From the NCBI RefSeq assembly GCF_000217995.1, contig NC_015676.1, positions 908,103 to 972,102 on the forward strand: 64,000 bases of DNA, given 5' to 3'. The notes under the pieces were generated by a model that worked only from the letters and a program-made list of their open reading frames with translations, did no database searches and was not told the DNA's origin. Source of the stretch: Methanosalsum zhilinae DSM 4017. GTDB taxonomy: Archaea; Halobacteriota; Methanosarcinia; Methanosarcinales; Methanosarcinaceae. Made by a program: the position numbers and the translations under genes. Within the stretch, counting starts at the first letter, position 1. Each line of letters starts with the position of its first letter. Of this stretch, positions 28,448-37,947 are shown piece by piece.

Positions 28448-30166
28448 ATGACAACTGATAGAGAAAGAAGATTCAAGAAACAACTTGAAATCAAATTTAC
28501 CAAGGAATTCGGGGACAATAAACAGAGTGGCGGATCAATTACCGACACAAGAAACAAGTATCACAGACTTGGTGTTGACCAGGATCCAAGAAAACGTGAA
28601 ATGAGGGAAGCTGGTCAGAAGGTCGCCAAAGAGAGAGGGCTTGTAGGATATAATCCGATGATGCACTGTGGTGGAATTCCTCTCGGTCAGAGAGCAATTA
28701 CGCCATCTTTTGTATCAGGAACCGACATAATGGTTGAACCTGATGATCTTCACTACGTCAACAATGCTGCAATGCAGCAGATGTGGGATGACATCAGAAG
28801 AACCTGTATTGTCGGGCTGGACATGGCTCACGAGACACTCGAGAAAAGACTTGGAATGGAGGTTACTCCAGAAACCATCAACCACTACCTTGAGGTGCTA
28901 AACCATGCACTGCCTGGTGGGGCTGTTGTTCAGGAATATATGGTGGAAACCCATCCAGCTCTTGTAGATGACTGTTATGTTAAAATCTTCACTGGTGATG
29001 ATGACCTTGCTGATGAGATTGACAAACAGTTCCTGATCGATATCAACAAAGAATTCCCTGAGGAACAGGCAGAGCAGCTCAAAAAATCAATCGGAAAAAC
29101 AACATGGCAGGCTGCACACATTCCAACCATTGTTAGCAGAACAACTGATGGTGGACAGACCAGCAGGTGGATTGCTATGCAGGTAGGTATGTCATTTATC
29201 TCAGCATACAACATGTGTGCCGGTGAAGCAGCAGTAGCTGATCTTTCATATTCTGCAAAACATGCGGCTGTTGTCTCCATGGGAGATATGCTTCCAGCAA
29301 GACGTGCACGTGCACCAAACGAACCTGGAGGACTTACTTTCGGACACATGGCAGATATTGTCCAGACCAGTCGAAAGACCCCAGAAGACCCTGCAAACAT
29401 TGCTCTTGAAGTAGTAGGTGCAGGATGTATGCTTTACGACCAGATCTGGCTTGGATCATACATGTCTGGTGGTGTTGGTTTCACACAGTATGCAACTGCA
29501 GCATATACCAACAACATACTTGATGACAACCTGTACTATGATGTTGATTATATCAATGACAAGTATGATGGTGCTGCAAATACCGGTACTGACAATAAGG
29601 TCAAACCAACCCTTGATGTAGTAAAGGATATTGCAACTGAGTCCACAATATACGGACTGGAGAACTATGAGAAATATCCAACTGCACTTGAAGACCACTT
29701 TGGTGGATCTCAGAGGGCAACTGTTCTCTCCGCTGCAGCTGGTTCCGCAACTGCAATTGCAACAGGACACGGAAATGCTGGTCTTTCTGCATGGTATCTG
29801 AGCATGTACCTGCACAAGGAAGCACACGGACGTCTTGGCTTCTTTGGATACGATCTGCAGGATCAGTGTGGTGCAACCAACGTATTCTCATACCAGTCTG
29901 ACGAAGGATCCCCAATTGAGCTACGTGGTCCAAACTATCCAAACTACGCAATGAATGTGGGTCACCAGGGTGGATATGCTGCAATCACATCAGCAGCTCA
30001 TGCAGGACGTGGAGATGCATTTGCATTGAACCCACTCCTGAAGATCTGCTTTGCAGACGATCTGTTGCCATTTGACTTCACACAGCCAAGGAAAGAATTT
30101 GGCAGAGGCGCTCTTAGAGAGTTCTCTCCAGCTGGTGAAAGATCACTTATCATTCCGGCAAAATAA
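28448..30166 (+). CDS. mcrA: Methyl-coenzyme M reductase subunit alpha
   Basis: A 572-aa catalytic subunit binding F430, with GAGGTGATAAAA before the ATG. Residues known to be modified in other MCRs are all present by alignment of motifs: H272 (AKHAAV, methyl-His), R286 (PARRAR, methyl-Arg), Q422 (GGSQRA, methyl-Gln), G467 (thioglycine in GYDLQDQC), D472 (didehydro-Asp site) and C474 (S-methyl-Cys site). Which are actually modified cannot be read. The phylogenetic marker segments ([24 protein letters not shown]) are intact, so this is a methanogenic-type McrA. A hairpin terminator follows. Confidence 0.98.
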   Translation: MTTDRERRFKKQLEIKFTKEFGDNKQSGGSITDTRNKYHRLGVDQDPRKREMREAGQKVAKERGLVGYNPMMHCGGIPLGQRAITPSFVSGTDIMVEPDDLHYVNNAAMQQMWDDIRRTCIVGLDMAHETLEKRLGMEVTPETINHYLEVLNHALPGGAVVQEYMVETHPALVDDCYVKIFTGDDDLADEIDKQFLIDINKEFPEEQAEQLKKSIGKTTWQAAHIPTIVSRTTDGGQTSRWIAMQVGMSFISAYNMCAGEAAVADLSYSAKHAAVVSMGDMLPARRARAPNEPGGLTFGHMADIVQTSRKTPEDPANIALEVVGAGCMLYDQIWLGSYMSGGVGFTQYATAAYTNNILDDNLYYDVDYINDKYDGAANTGTDNKVKPTLDVVKDIATESTIYGLENYEKYPTALEDHFGGSQRATVLSAAAGSATAIATGHGNAGLSAWYLSMYLHKEAHGRLGFFGYDLQDQCGATNVFSYQSDEGSPIELRGPNYPNYAMNVGHQGGYAAITSAAHAGRGDAFALNPLLKICFADDLLPFDFTQPRKEFGRGALREFSPAGERSLIIPAK

Positions 30167-30182
30167 ATCTAAAAAAGAGATG

Positions 30183-30220
30183 GGTAACTATCATGTTACC
30201 TATTCAATTTCTATTTTTTA
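30183..30220 (+). terminator. Terminator of the mcr operon
   Basis: GGTAAC (30183-30188), loop TATCAT, and GTTACC (30195-30200) form a perfect 6-bp stem, followed by a T-rich stretch ending in six T residues. It lies 17 nt after the mcrA stop and also between convergent mcrA and aroA. Confidence 0.7.
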
Positions 30221-30247
30221 ATTATCTGAAAACATTTTAAGATAGTA

Positions 30248-31531
30248 TTATTCTTCATCAATCTGAATTTTTGCTCCAAGCGAGCGTATATCCTCAAAAA
30301 AGTCAGGATATGATATAGCTACTGATTCTGCAGTATCCACTGTTGTATCACCTGCCACCATTCCAGCAACGGTGAGGGCCATTACAATTCGGTGATCATG
30401 CCATCCATGCACATCTGCACCCTCCAGATGGCCACCATTTATGATCAGACGGTCCTGTTCTTCGTGTATATCTATACCCATTTTGCGCAGTTCAACAGTT
30501 ATGGCATGTAAACGGTCAGTCTCTTTATATCTTACATGTTCTGCATTCTCAATTATGGTTGTTCCCTGTGCAACTGCTCCCAGAACTGCAATTGTAGGGA
30601 CAAGATCGGGAGTGTTTCCTACATCTACTGTAACTCCTTTAAGTTTTCCCGGCTTTACAATGGCATCGCCTGTTTCTCTGTTCCATTTAATGTTTGCTTC
30701 CATTTGCTCCAGGATATTGATAATTTTTCTGTCTCCCTGTCTGGATGGATAAATATTCTTAACGGTAATTCCAGTCCTTTTTCCTGCAAGTACAGCTGCA
30801 GCGAGTAGATATGAAGCAGATGAAAAATCTCCGGGCACTGTATAATCCTTAAGGTTATATTTCTGACCAGGAATAATTTTGAACATTTTATATTCTTTAT
30901 TTTCTATACATCCACCGGCATTTTCGATTAATTCCAGTGTTATGTCTACATAAGGCTTTGATTTGAGGTCACCACGGATAATTATTGTTGACTCTTCCAT
31001 TAGAACAGGACATGTGATTAAAAGGGCTGATATGAACTGTGAGCTTACAGATCCTCCTATCTGTATATCCGATCCCTTCACTCCTCCATGTATCACAAGT
31101 GGAGCACATCCGTTATTGCGGGTGGAATAAACTCTGCTTCCCATGCTATTTAACACATCAATTAAAGGTCCGTTTGGTCGAGACCTTATAGATTCGTCTC
31201 CAGTAAGAACAGTAATTCCATCTGTAAGAGCAGCTATTGCTGTCATGAACCGAAGGGTAGTACCTGAGTTGGCAATATCGATAACATTATCCGGTATCTG
31301 TGGATGTCCATTGACTCCTTTGATGATGAGATCAGAATTGTGCTGTTCTATCTTTGCACCAAACATTTCACATGCACGAATAGTTGATTTTGTATCTTCA
31401 GATATAAGTGGCCTGTGAATAACTGAATTATTGGATAGTGCAGCGATTGTAATTGCCCGATGAGTATAGCTCTTTGAAGATGGTGCATATATTTCTCCTT
31501 CCAAATAGGAGGACTTGATAGATACTTTCAT
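30248..31531 (-). CDS. aroA: 3-phosphoshikimate 1-carboxyvinyltransferase (EPSP synthase)
   Basis: A 427-aa enzyme of the shikimate pathway joining shikimate 3-phosphate and PEP. Motifs: APSSKSYTHRAITIAAL (S3P-binding Lys/Ser), NSGTTLRFMTAIAAL near 88, VSSQFISALLI near 160 and DHRIVMALTVAGM near 385, all intact. It starts 3 nt after the thyA-type stop (TGA-TCG-ATG), so the two are translationally coupled. Confidence 0.95.
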   Translation of the reverse strand: MKVSIKSSYLEGEIYAPSSKSYTHRAITIAALSNNSVIHRPLISEDTKSTIRACEMFGAKIEQHNSDLIIKGVNGHPQIPDNVIDIANSGTTLRFMTAIAALTDGITVLTGDESIRSRPNGPLIDVLNSMGSRVYSTRNNGCAPLVIHGGVKGSDIQIGGSVSSQFISALLITCPVLMEESTIIIRGDLKSKPYVDITLELIENAGGCIENKEYKMFKIIPGQKYNLKDYTVPGDFSSASYLLAAAVLAGKRTGITVKNIYPSRQGDRKIINILEQMEANIKWNRETGDAIVKPGKLKGVTVDVGNTPDLVPTIAVLGAVAQGTTIIENAEHVRYKETDRLHAITVELRKMGIDIHEEQDRLIINGGHLEGADVHGWHDHRIVMALTVAGMVAGDTTVDTAESVAISYPDFFEDIRSLGAKIQIDEE

Positions 31532-31534
31532 CGA

Positions 31535-32236
31535 TCAGACACCCTTTAGAATTTCTTCAATTTTTTCCCAGTCATGGTCATATATGTGGGCTGAAACGCT
31601 TATGGTAGTGATTTTACCGGGTTTAACTCCTGTATTTTCAGCTACATATTCGAGTAGTTTTGATAAGCCGTAAAGGTTTGCAGGGTAGGCCCCTCCAAAA
31701 TCATGGCTTCTAAAAAGAGTTGTTAGATTTAGCCGGTTGTTTCTAACCTTAAAGTCATCCACTATCATACATGGAACTTCATCAACTTTTGTATCTATTG
31801 AAGGGATCCAGGTAACTGCTGTTGCCCTTCGGGTATTCTGATTATCATTAATCTTTTCTATAACATATGCTATCTGATCGATCTCCGAGTTCCAGTTCCT
31901 GAGACGTTGTCCATATGTATATTCAAAATCCTGAACATTTTCACCGGATATAAGTTGTTTAGCATATTCTTCAAGTCTTTCTGTGTTCCATGAAATGTCC
32001 TCAGGAATCTGGTTTGTATAAGGGTCATCTATCACGATCATCAGGTTGATAAACTCTTTAATCTGGGTGCCCCGTTCATCAGTTATTGTTTCCCCGTGGT
32101 TCCATATAACGTTCAATCCCCGATACCATGCATCACTTATGCTACTGGCTTTTATTATTCTTCCGATCGATTTTTTTTCATAAAAATTCTCCTGAATGTA
32201 AGACAAATTTTTATTGTGTAAAATGTATATTGACAA
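31535..32236 (-). CDS. thyA: Archaeal-type thymidylate synthase family protein
   Basis: A 233-aa protein of the ThyA/dUMP-dCMP-modifying family. The catalytic cysteine lies in VDEVPCMIVDDFKVRN, the phosphate-binding arginine in TLFRSHDFGGAYPANLYGL and the nucleotide-binding motif in VSAHIYDHDWE. N-terminal LNVIWNHGETITDERG is typical of methanogen members. Activity as thymidylate synthase or as a hydroxymethylase is uncertain from sequence. The start is TTG 32236 with AGGT 4 nt upstream; another TTG lies at 32206. Confidence 0.85.
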   Translation of the reverse strand: MSIYILHNKNLSYIQENFYEKKSIGRIIKASSISDAWYRGLNVIWNHGETITDERGTQIKEFINLMIVIDDPYTNQIPEDISWNTERLEEYAKQLISGENVQDFEYTYGQRLRNWNSEIDQIAYVIEKINDNQNTRRATAVTWIPSIDTKVDEVPCMIVDDFKVRNNRLNLTTLFRSHDFGGAYPANLYGLSKLLEYVAENTGVKPGKITTISVSAHIYDHDWEKIEEILKGV

Positions 32237-32404
32237 TATAACCTAATTTATAGACCAAATTCTTATTTAATATATGTGATAATAATTCGTCTTTAGAGAA
32301 ATAGAAAGGATTTTAGAATGGTGCTTTAAAATATTTGATCATGATATTTGATCAGGAGAATATTCAGAGAACATCAGAATCTGAAAAAAAAGAATTAAGG
32401 AAAA

Positions 32405-33256
32405 TTATTTCATTTCCTTAAGCCTGCGAATTCTTTCTTCTGTATGAGGATGTGTTCTAAATAGTGATGTGAGTCCTTTTCCCTTGAGTGGATTTACTAT
32501 CAGCATATGCGCTGTACCCTGATTGATAGTTTCTCCTTTAGGCTGGTATGCAACTCCGCGTTCAAGTTTTTGAAGCGCGTTTGCAAGGGCCCATGGTTTC
32601 TGTGATATACGTGCACCTTCTGCATCAGCCGCAAATTCTCTGGATCTTGAAATTGCGAGCTGTATTATTGTTGCTGCAAGTGGTGCAATTACAGCCAGTG
32701 CAATAAAGCCGACAATACTGCCAGCACCCTGACTATCTCTGCCACCGAGACCTCCAAATATTGCAGTCCATCTCAGCCAGGTTGCAACCATGGTGATCAC
32801 ACCTGCAATTGTTGCTGCAACTGCACTTATCAGAGTATCTCGGTTTTTGATATGAGCCAGTTCATGTGCAATCACTCCTTCAAGTTCTTCTGTTGTCAGG
32901 AGGTTCATTATTGCTGTGGTAGCAGCTACTGCTGCATGTTCAGGATTTCTTCCTGTAGCAAAGGCATTTGGCATCGAGGTTTCAACAATATATACCTTTG
33001 GCATTGGAAGTTTTGCTCTCATCGCAAGCCTGCGGACAATATTGTAAAGCTCAGGCTGTTCAGATTCTGTAACTTCCTTTGCACGATACATCTTCAGTAC
33101 AATCTTGTCACTGTACCAGTATGTACCGAAATTCATGACAATAGCAAATATGAATGCTATTATCATCCCGCTTGTTCCACCAACCAGCATACCTACAATA
33201 ACCAGTAAACCTGTTAGTGTGGCCAGCAATAATGTTGTTTTAATAGTGTTACTCAT
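32405..33256 (-). CDS. htpX: HtpX-like membrane zinc metalloprotease
   Basis: A 283-aa membrane protease that degrades misfolded membrane proteins. Two N-terminal transmembrane helices (about 5-25 and 28-46) and two more near 155-215 flank the catalytic site [15 protein letters not shown] (HExxH near 140), with the third ligand likely the Glu in [10 protein letters not shown]. The [19 protein letters not shown] loop is typical. GAGGTAGATT precedes the ATG. The gene is not in an operon here and could be stress-induced. Confidence 0.93.
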   Translation of the reverse strand: MSNTIKTTLLLATLTGLLVIVGMLVGGTSGMIIAFIFAIVMNFGTYWYSDKIVLKMYRAKEVTESEQPELYNIVRRLAMRAKLPMPKVYIVETSMPNAFATGRNPEHAAVAATTAIMNLLTTEELEGVIAHELAHIKNRDTLISAVAATIAGVITMVATWLRWTAIFGGLGGRDSQGAGSIVGFIALAVIAPLAATIIQLAISRSREFAADAEGARISQKPWALANALQKLERGVAYQPKGETINQGTAHMLIVNPLKGKGLTSLFRTHPHTEERIRRLKEMK

Positions 33257-33393
33257 AATCTACCTCATTGGATGGTATTTCCAATAAATTTTCAAATAAT
33301 TTCTTGCTCATATATTGTATTCTTCTATATAATTATTATCTAGTAGCCAAAATATTATTTCCATCATATTATAGTTTATTATATATAAATTTA

Positions 33394-33684
33394 TCAGTTA
33401 CCAGCTGAGTATATCTCAATTATATCATAGAACATCAATTCTTCTTCTGGAACAAGTTCTTCCTGAAACAGAGTATCAAAATAATTTATCTCCTCGTCAA
33501 TAACTTCCATTTCAATGTCTGTTAGGATTATTGATTCTTCATTAAGAACTTCATCTGCACTAAAGTTTGACCCTATATCCTCTGACAGTATATCATTTTG
33601 ATGGAGTTCAATGCATCCGGTAAACACAATGGCTGAAAAAATTAGAATAATCATCACAGAATATTCTGCAATTCTTTTGTTCAT
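33394..33684 (-). CDS. Small lipoprotein (96 aa)
   Basis: From ATG 33684: MNKRIAEYSVMIILIFSAIVFTGC is a signal peptide with a lipobox-like FTGC. The rest (about 70 aa) is strongly acidic (SEDIGSNFSADEVLNEES, EMEVIDEEI, EELVPEEELMFYD). No family is recognised. The open frame continues upstream to 33744, but AGGAG lies just before 33684 and only that start makes a signal peptide. It follows the secreted coiled-coil gene by 25 nt, so it is the last gene of that operon. Confidence 0.65.
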   Translation of the reverse strand: MNKRIAEYSVMIILIFSAIVFTGCIELHQNDILSEDIGSNFSADEVLNEESIILTDIEMEVIDEEINYFDTLFQEELVPEEELMFYDIIEIYSAGN

Positions 33685-33709
33685 ATGCTCACAACTCCTG
33701 AATCTGATT

Positions 33710-35248
33710 TTATAATTCAGCATCTTTGATAGCAGCAATTCCATCTATCACTTCATATTCCTGATCCCCAAAGCCTGTTATCCACTGATACCTTTGAGAT
33801 GATCCTGTATCTGATTCAATCGTGTATGTGCCTGTACCTGAAAATACTATTTTTCCATCTCCGGCAACATCTAAGGAAATGTCATTACCAACAATAACTA
33901 CAGTCAGCCGGGATCCTTCAATGAATGCAGATCCATTCAGGTTCTGATATACAAGAGCACGTTGATCATCTGACCTTTCAATATTGCCGTTAACCAGCCA
34001 GTAGTCTCCATCGACTCTTATATGGGAATCCTGTGCCAGATCTTTTATTATCAACTTACTGTCAGATGCTGAAGCATCGATGCTCAGGTTTCCTGAAAGA
34101 ACAACAGTGCCATTACCATTTGATGATAGTTTCTCAGAACTGTTTAGTTTTACCTGCCCGTTTCTTTCATTTTCGATTACTGTAAATAGATCTCTGAGAA
34201 CAGTATTTGCTTCATCTATATATGTCCTGGATCTTTGGAGATAATCCATGGACTCTTTTAGAGATTGCTCATCAGACCTGTCTTCAGCTTTACTAAGAGC
34301 AGATTCATAGCTATTCTTGGCTTCCTCAATAAGCTGTTTATACTTCATATATAATTCTTCTATCTGTGCTGTATCCCTGCCGGCATCTGAAAGGCTTGTG
34401 ATCTCACTTTCAATACGTATGGAGTATGATTCTGTCTGAGTAAGATAGTCCTCAATTCTTTTCGTCATTGTGTCAAACGATATACTTTCTGATTGGGAAT
34501 ATGCTTCTCTCCAGATAGTAAGTATATTCTGGGCAGTCTCTGCAAGATCTTTACTTTCATCAATGTTTTCTATATTTGCTCTCTCAGCCTCCAGTTGCTC
34601 GATGTAATATTCCATTTGTTCAACTTTATCGTCTTGATCACCTAAATTCTGAGCATTCTGCTTTATATTGTCAAGCTGAACAATCATGTAATCAACCGTA
34701 CTCAGCATGTAGTTTTTGGTCGCAGCTATTGCAACATCAGAATTTGGAGGTATGTTGTTATTTCTTATCTGCTCGTTTATGTTTCTGAAATTATCTCTTG
34801 ATTGTGCATATTCAGACTTGAACTGAAGTACAATTTCTCTTCTTTCAGGCCCCGGAGGAGTCTGTCTAAGAATTTGTATTTTTTCCTGGACTTCTGCTCT
34901 TTTTTTCACTGCATTATCTGTAATGTTATCCCGCTTAGTTTCTCCTCTATCCTTCATTCTAGCTGGCATATCATTGACATTATCTTCTCTTTCGGATGGT
35001 ATCTTTGGGTTTCTATTTGGTGCAACATCACGTGCTGGAAAGCTATCCCTTCTCTGGTTTATTGGATCAAAGTTCTCATTCTGATCTTCCTTTTGTGAAG
35101 TATTATTCAGGGCATCTTCATAAAAATCGCTCGAAGAGCGATTCTCATCTGCTCTATTGTCCATTGACGATACTACAGGTGAAAGTATGACCACTAGCAT
35201 GGATAGTATAATAAAGGTTATTACTATTCGTTTAATATTTGGCTTCAT
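33710..35248 (-). CDS. Secreted coiled-coil protein
   Basis: A 512-aa exported protein: signal peptide (about 1-30, IVITFIILSMLVVILSPVVSS), a low-complexity polar segment (about 32-110), a long helical/coiled-coil region (about 110-365), and a beta-rich C-terminal part (about 370-512) with NGTVVLSGNLSIDASASD and VEVAGD-like repeats. GGAGGTTAACTT before the ATG is a strong ribosome site. No named family except that helix-rich exported proteins like this accompany DUF5667 proteins in Methanosarcinales. Possible envelope scaffold; function unknown. Confidence 0.72.
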   Translation of the reverse strand: MKPNIKRIVITFIILSMLVVILSPVVSSMDNRADENRSSSDFYEDALNNTSQKEDQNENFDPINQRRDSFPARDVAPNRNPKIPSEREDNVNDMPARMKDRGETKRDNITDNAVKKRAEVQEKIQILRQTPPGPERREIVLQFKSEYAQSRDNFRNINEQIRNNNIPPNSDVAIAATKNYMLSTVDYMIVQLDNIKQNAQNLGDQDDKVEQMEYYIEQLEAERANIENIDESKDLAETAQNILTIWREAYSQSESISFDTMTKRIEDYLTQTESYSIRIESEITSLSDAGRDTAQIEELYMKYKQLIEEAKNSYESALSKAEDRSDEQSLKESMDYLQRSRTYIDEANTVLRDLFTVIENERNGQVKLNSSEKLSSNGNGTVVLSGNLSIDASASDSKLIIKDLAQDSHIRVDGDYWLVNGNIERSDDQRALVYQNLNGSAFIEGSRLTVVIVGNDISLDVAGDGKIVFSGTGTYTIESDTGSSQRYQWITGFGDQEYEVIDGIAAIKDAEL

Positions 35249-35280
35249 AAGTTAACCTCCAATAGATAGGAGCAATGAGA

Positions 35281-36249
35281 TTAGATATGCTCTGTTCCCA
35301 TCTCTTTTTGTCCTTGGAAATGTTCCACATTATTTGTATTCTGATTTCGGATTGATTCGTTAACTACAGGTGCTCTGTCAATATCTTTTCGTAGGTCCTC
35401 TGGTATACTATCTCTTTTTTCGAGTGCCTCAAGAGCTCGTTCATGACCTGCAAGAGATCTGTTCATTGCTTTTTCAATTGACTCTTTTGCATTATCTGGT
35501 ACTTTTTGGTGCACCATTTCAAGTCTTTCCTGATGTTTTAAAGTGGATTCTGCTACAATAATTTCGACTTCTGTCCTATTTGCCTCATCAAGACCTTCTG
35601 CCATCATGCTCATATCATTTATTATTGTTTCATAGTCTTCAAGTACCGGTTCTATAGAATCTGTTCTGTTACTTTCAACCAGCCTGTCTACCTCGTTTAA
35701 ACGATGTTCTGCAATCCTTGAATATTTGTGAGCCTTATCAACAGGATTTACTTCAGTTTGAATGCTAATTTCTTCAGCAGTCTTTTTTGCAGTATATCCC
35801 CTGTCATTGGGTGAAATACTCTTCTTTTCAAGAACAATCATATGAATTCCTGTTGCCTGACTAATAGCCGACTCTATTTCCTGTCTTACTGCGTCATCAG
35901 CCACATTATGTCCCAGTTCTCTGGCCATCATCAGATGTTCAGTATATCTCTGTTCAGCCTGTTCTGCAAGATCAGATTGATTTCTTTCCTGCATTATCCA
36001 TGCTTCACTTAGTCTCCTTTCACTGTATGAAAGTATTTTTTCAACTTTTTTCTGGTCATCAAACGTCAAATGGATGTCAATGGATTCGATGGCTCTTTCG
36101 AATCCGTAAAACAGAGAATCCGGAGTTGTCCCTGCATCTCTGAACTCATAGTTTTCAGCTGTATTTTCAAGTTCAACTAGATCAGCTGATGCTACCGGGA
36201 GCATACATAGAGCGATAATTAAGATTGAAATTATAATTATATTTCTCAT
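35281..36249 (-). CDS. Secreted DUF5667-domain protein
   Basis: A 322-aa exported helical protein: signal peptide (1-22), then the DUF5667 pattern PDSLFYGFERAIESIDIHLTFDDQKKVEKILSYSERRL starting near residue 43, which occurs in archaeal and actinobacterial extracytoplasmic proteins. The later region is rich in charged helices. GGAGG precedes the ATG. It is the first gene of the minus-strand set with the coiled-coil protein and the lipoprotein, and it faces the winged-helix regulator divergently across 230 bp. Confidence 0.8.
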   Translation of the reverse strand: MRNIIIISILIIALCMLPVASADLVELENTAENYEFRDAGTTPDSLFYGFERAIESIDIHLTFDDQKKVEKILSYSERRLSEAWIMQERNQSDLAEQAEQRYTEHLMMARELGHNVADDAVRQEIESAISQATGIHMIVLEKKSISPNDRGYTAKKTAEEISIQTEVNPVDKAHKYSRIAEHRLNEVDRLVESNRTDSIEPVLEDYETIINDMSMMAEGLDEANRTEVEIIVAESTLKHQERLEMVHQKVPDNAKESIEKAMNRSLAGHERALEALEKRDSIPEDLRKDIDRAPVVNESIRNQNTNNVEHFQGQKEMGTEHI

Positions 36250-36479
36250 ACTATTCCTCCATTAATTTAGTTTTCATTTTCCTAAAAACAATTGATAATA
36301 AAGATGGCTGAAATATAAGTATACTTTTTTATAAAGATATATTTCAAGAATAAATTTATAATTTAAAGCTTTAATATGCTTTTTTTTGGCAACTGAAACT
36401 TTATATTACTTTAGATTATTATATATCCCGATACAAAAATCTTCAGAAAAGCAATAGAAATATATTTTATACTGATATA
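36250..36479. promoter_or_regulatory. Divergent promoter region of the envelope cluster
   Basis: AT-rich sequence between the DUF5667 gene and the membrane regulator. It contains TATA-like stretches at 36320-36345 and 36410-36425 and the 16-nt sequence TTTTTTGGCAACTGAA at 36382-36397, which recurs at 41213-41228. It probably carries both promoters and any operator. Confidence 0.45.
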
Positions 36480-37304
36480 ATGAATTTTGTGAAATCAAAA
36501 AACGTATTTCATTTTCTGATAGCCTTCTTAATATTGATTGCTATTGCAACACCTGTGCAGGCAGGTACAGCCACAGTACATGGTGCAGTATATGACTGGT
36601 ATACATTTGATTTACTGGAAAATACAGTTGTTGAAGTCAATTCTACACCGCCGCAGTCATTGGTTGCAAAGCATGGGATATATTCCTTTGACCTTTCACC
36701 GGGAGAATATAAAATATCTGCAAGATATTACGAGAACGGAACGCTCAGGGCTTATGCTGAAGAAAGGATAACTATAGAAGGTCAGGGAAATTATGTACTT
36801 GATCTTCTTCTTTTACCTGCTTTTGATGATGAAGATCTCATTGATAGTGAATTTAATGAAGATATGACCAGTATAGCTGAGGAAAGGTCCAGGCCTGCGG
36901 ATGATGACTCTGGTATCTCTCTGGACATGTTCACTTTAATATTAGTGTTTACTGCATTTCTTATTCTGGTAATGGCAGGATATTTCCTATGGAAAAATGG
37001 TTCTGCTGTATCTATGGCAGAAAAAGAGGAAAAAGAGGAAAAAAAGAAGGACTTAGATAATAACTATCCAGGATCATCTGACACATTATTACTGTCTTCT
37101 GACCTGCAGGAAGTACTGGATATTATTTCATCACATGAAGGACGTATTACCCAGAAAGAACTTAGAAAAAGAATGAACTATTCAGAGGCAAAAGTAAGCC
37201 TCATGTTATCTGAACTAGAACATAATGGCCTGATTGAAAAGTTCAAACATGGAAGAGGAAATGTGATAATACTGGTTCATAAGCCTGAAAAAGGAAATAA
37301 ATGA
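36480..37304 (+). CDS. Membrane-tethered winged-helix regulator with extracytoplasmic domain
   Basis: A 274-aa protein. Signal peptide (about 1-28), an extracytoplasmic beta-sandwich of the carboxypeptidase-regulatory/PEGA type (about 32-115: TVHGAVYDWYTFDLLENTVV, GEYKISARYY), an acidic linker, a transmembrane helix (about 153-171, MFTLILVFTAFLILVMAGYF), a lysine/glutamate-rich stop-transfer, and a MarR-like winged helix (about 205-270: ITQKELRKRMNYSEAKVSLML). This COG2512-type architecture suggests one-component signalling across the membrane. The ligand and targets are unknown; the divergent exported-protein genes are the obvious candidates. Confidence 0.8.
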   Translation: MNFVKSKNVFHFLIAFLILIAIATPVQAGTATVHGAVYDWYTFDLLENTVVEVNSTPPQSLVAKHGIYSFDLSPGEYKISARYYENGTLRAYAEERITIEGQGNYVLDLLLLPAFDDEDLIDSEFNEDMTSIAEERSRPADDDSGISLDMFTLILVFTAFLILVMAGYFLWKNGSAVSMAEKEEKEEKKKDLDNNYPGSSDTLLLSSDLQEVLDIISSHEGRITQKELRKRMNYSEAKVSLMLSELEHNGLIEKFKHGRGNVIILVHKPEKGNK

Positions 37305-37427
37305 TATGTTATAAGTATAACAATGTTCAATCAAAATGTAGGTGAACAGATAATATCGATAAAGGTATTAGTGATGAACCAATCTTATACTCAAATTCAT
37401 AAACATAAAGATACAGCGAGGGCTTAT

Positions 37428-37934
37428 ATGCGAGTTTCAATGGACATTGAACTAAAAGATATTCCAGGACAATTGCTTTTAGCGTTACAACCCATATCAG
37501 ATCTTAAAGGAAACCTGATTTCGATTGTACATCATCATGAGAAGCATACTCCCCGTGGTACTATTCCGGTACAGCTGGTATTTGAGATTGGATCCAGTAA
37601 TCTTGACACATTAATTTCCCGGCTGGAAAATAGTGGTGTTGATGTGGTAAGAGTAGGAGAAGAGAGATTCATTGAACACGGGGCGGTGATCCTTATTGGC
37701 CACATTGTCCATACAAATATACAGGATACCATTGATACCATTGACAACACTGGTTTTGCAGAAGTTGTAGGCCTTACTCTTTCAATGCCACGTGTAAGCA
37801 AGCCGTCATCTGCATTTTTAAAGATAGATGCTGTTGGGAAAAAGGAATTGTATGAAGCTATATCTATTCTGAAAAATGTAGCTTCTAAAAAGAATCTTCT
37901 GGTTATTGAGCCGATTGAAACTCAGATGAAGTAA
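37428..37934 (+). CDS. ACT-domain regulator associated with homoserine dehydrogenase
   Basis: A 168-aa protein reading [24 protein letters not shown], an ACT-like ligand-binding module, with [21 protein letters not shown] and a second module around [20 protein letters not shown]. The start at 37428 has GAGGG upstream; the open frame from 37323 is too long for the family. It is 13 nt upstream of homoserine dehydrogenase, an arrangement common in methanogens that replaces the C-terminal ACT domain of bacterial Hom, so threonine feedback is probable but unproven. Confidence 0.85.
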   Translation: MRVSMDIELKDIPGQLLLALQPISDLKGNLISIVHHHEKHTPRGTIPVQLVFEIGSSNLDTLISRLENSGVDVVRVGEERFIEHGAVILIGHIVHTNIQDTIDTIDNTGFAEVVGLTLSMPRVSKPSSAFLKIDAVGKKELYEAISILKNVASKKNLLVIEPIETQMK

Positions 37935-37947
37935 GGTAGGGGATGCA

